A stretch of DNA of 64,000 bases from Oceanospirillum sanctuarii (GTDB lineage Bacteria; Pseudomonadota; Gammaproteobacteria; Pseudomonadales; Halomonadaceae). The stretch's first letter is position 1. Every line of letters starts with the position of its first letter. The notes beneath the pieces were generated by a model. The model was not told the origin of the DNA, did not search any database, and saw only the letters and a program-made list of their open reading frames with translations. The position numbers were made by a program, and so were the translations under genes. Where the stretch lies: assembly GCF_002150805.1 (NCBI RefSeq), contig NZ_MTBA01000012.1:29041-93040 (forward strand), read 5' to 3'. Positions 63,962 to 64,000 of the stretch are shown here, piece after piece.

Positions 63962-63992
63962 AAAAAAACCCCGTCTCATTGAGACGGGGTTT
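63962..63992 (-). terminator. Terminator of a minus-strand gene beyond the window
   Basis: A perfect 12-pair stem AAACCCCGTCTC/GAGACGGGGTTT with a 3-base loop runs into seven Ts on the minus strand. It must end a leftward transcript that starts beyond position 64000. About 170 bases without features separate it from birA. Confidence 0.85.
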
Positions 63993-64000
63993 CGTATTAG

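Overview
The window is chromosomal core sequence from a gammaproteobacterium, most likely a marine Oceanospirillales member (Oceanospirillaceae or Nitrincolaceae type). The support is the gene order birA-coaX-tRNA-secE-nusG-rplKAJL-rpoBC-rpsLG-fusA-tuf-S10-spc-alpha, a Pseudomonas-like yajR-ssb-uvrA cluster, a tkt-epd-pgk-fba cluster, a 407-residue EF-Tu and an S-adenosylhomocysteine (SAH) riboswitch in front of ahcY. The genus is inference. No prophage, insertion sequence, CRISPR array or obvious foreign island is visible.

Positions 1-4624 (minus strand) hold three consecutive lipoprotein genes (an LPP20-type protein cut by the window edge, an LpoB-type penicillin-binding-protein activator and a COG3014-type repeat lipoprotein) and an alpha/beta hydrolase. 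Positions 5048-12902 are a mixed metabolic and repair stretch: malate synthase G, Ogt, a membrane diguanylate cyclase, a 2OG-Fe(II) oxygenase, a truncated haemoglobin, a GIY-YIG protein, a SUI1/YciH-type protein, a LysR regulator divergent from a glutathione transferase, and a tiny membrane protein. Positions 13034-19007 (minus) carry tkt-epd-pgk-fba for central carbon metabolism.

Positions 19643-23689 (plus) hold metK, ahcY and metF. MetK makes SAM, AhcY removes the SAH left after methylation, and MetF supplies methyl-tetrahydrofolate to remake methionine. ahcY has a well-formed SAH riboswitch candidate, and metK has a structured leader with a 10-codon reading frame. Then come a secreted protein of unknown function, an acyltransferase with an RmlD-like partner, ssb, a YajR-like transporter and uvrA, which has an SOS-type box.

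Positions 31498-62029 (minus) are the large translation and transcription block: alpha, spc, S10 and str operons, rpoBC, the L10 and L11 operons, nusG, secE and four tRNA genes (Trp, Thr, Gly, Tyr). Near-consensus promoters can be read for the S10 operon, the str operon, the tRNA-Trp/secE unit and the tRNA-Tyr unit. tufB, often found between tRNA-Thr and tRNA-Trp, is absent; a terminator and a promoter fill that junction. coaX and birA close the window, followed by the terminator of a minus-strand gene that lies beyond the right edge.

No wholly new multi-gene system was found. The most unusual signals are regulatory (the metK leader, three exact-length 19-bp tandem repeats before pgk, and palindromes before glcB and metF) and protein-level (a Cys-rich tail on phosphoglycerate kinase, and an RmlD-like protein that has lost its catalytic tyrosine).
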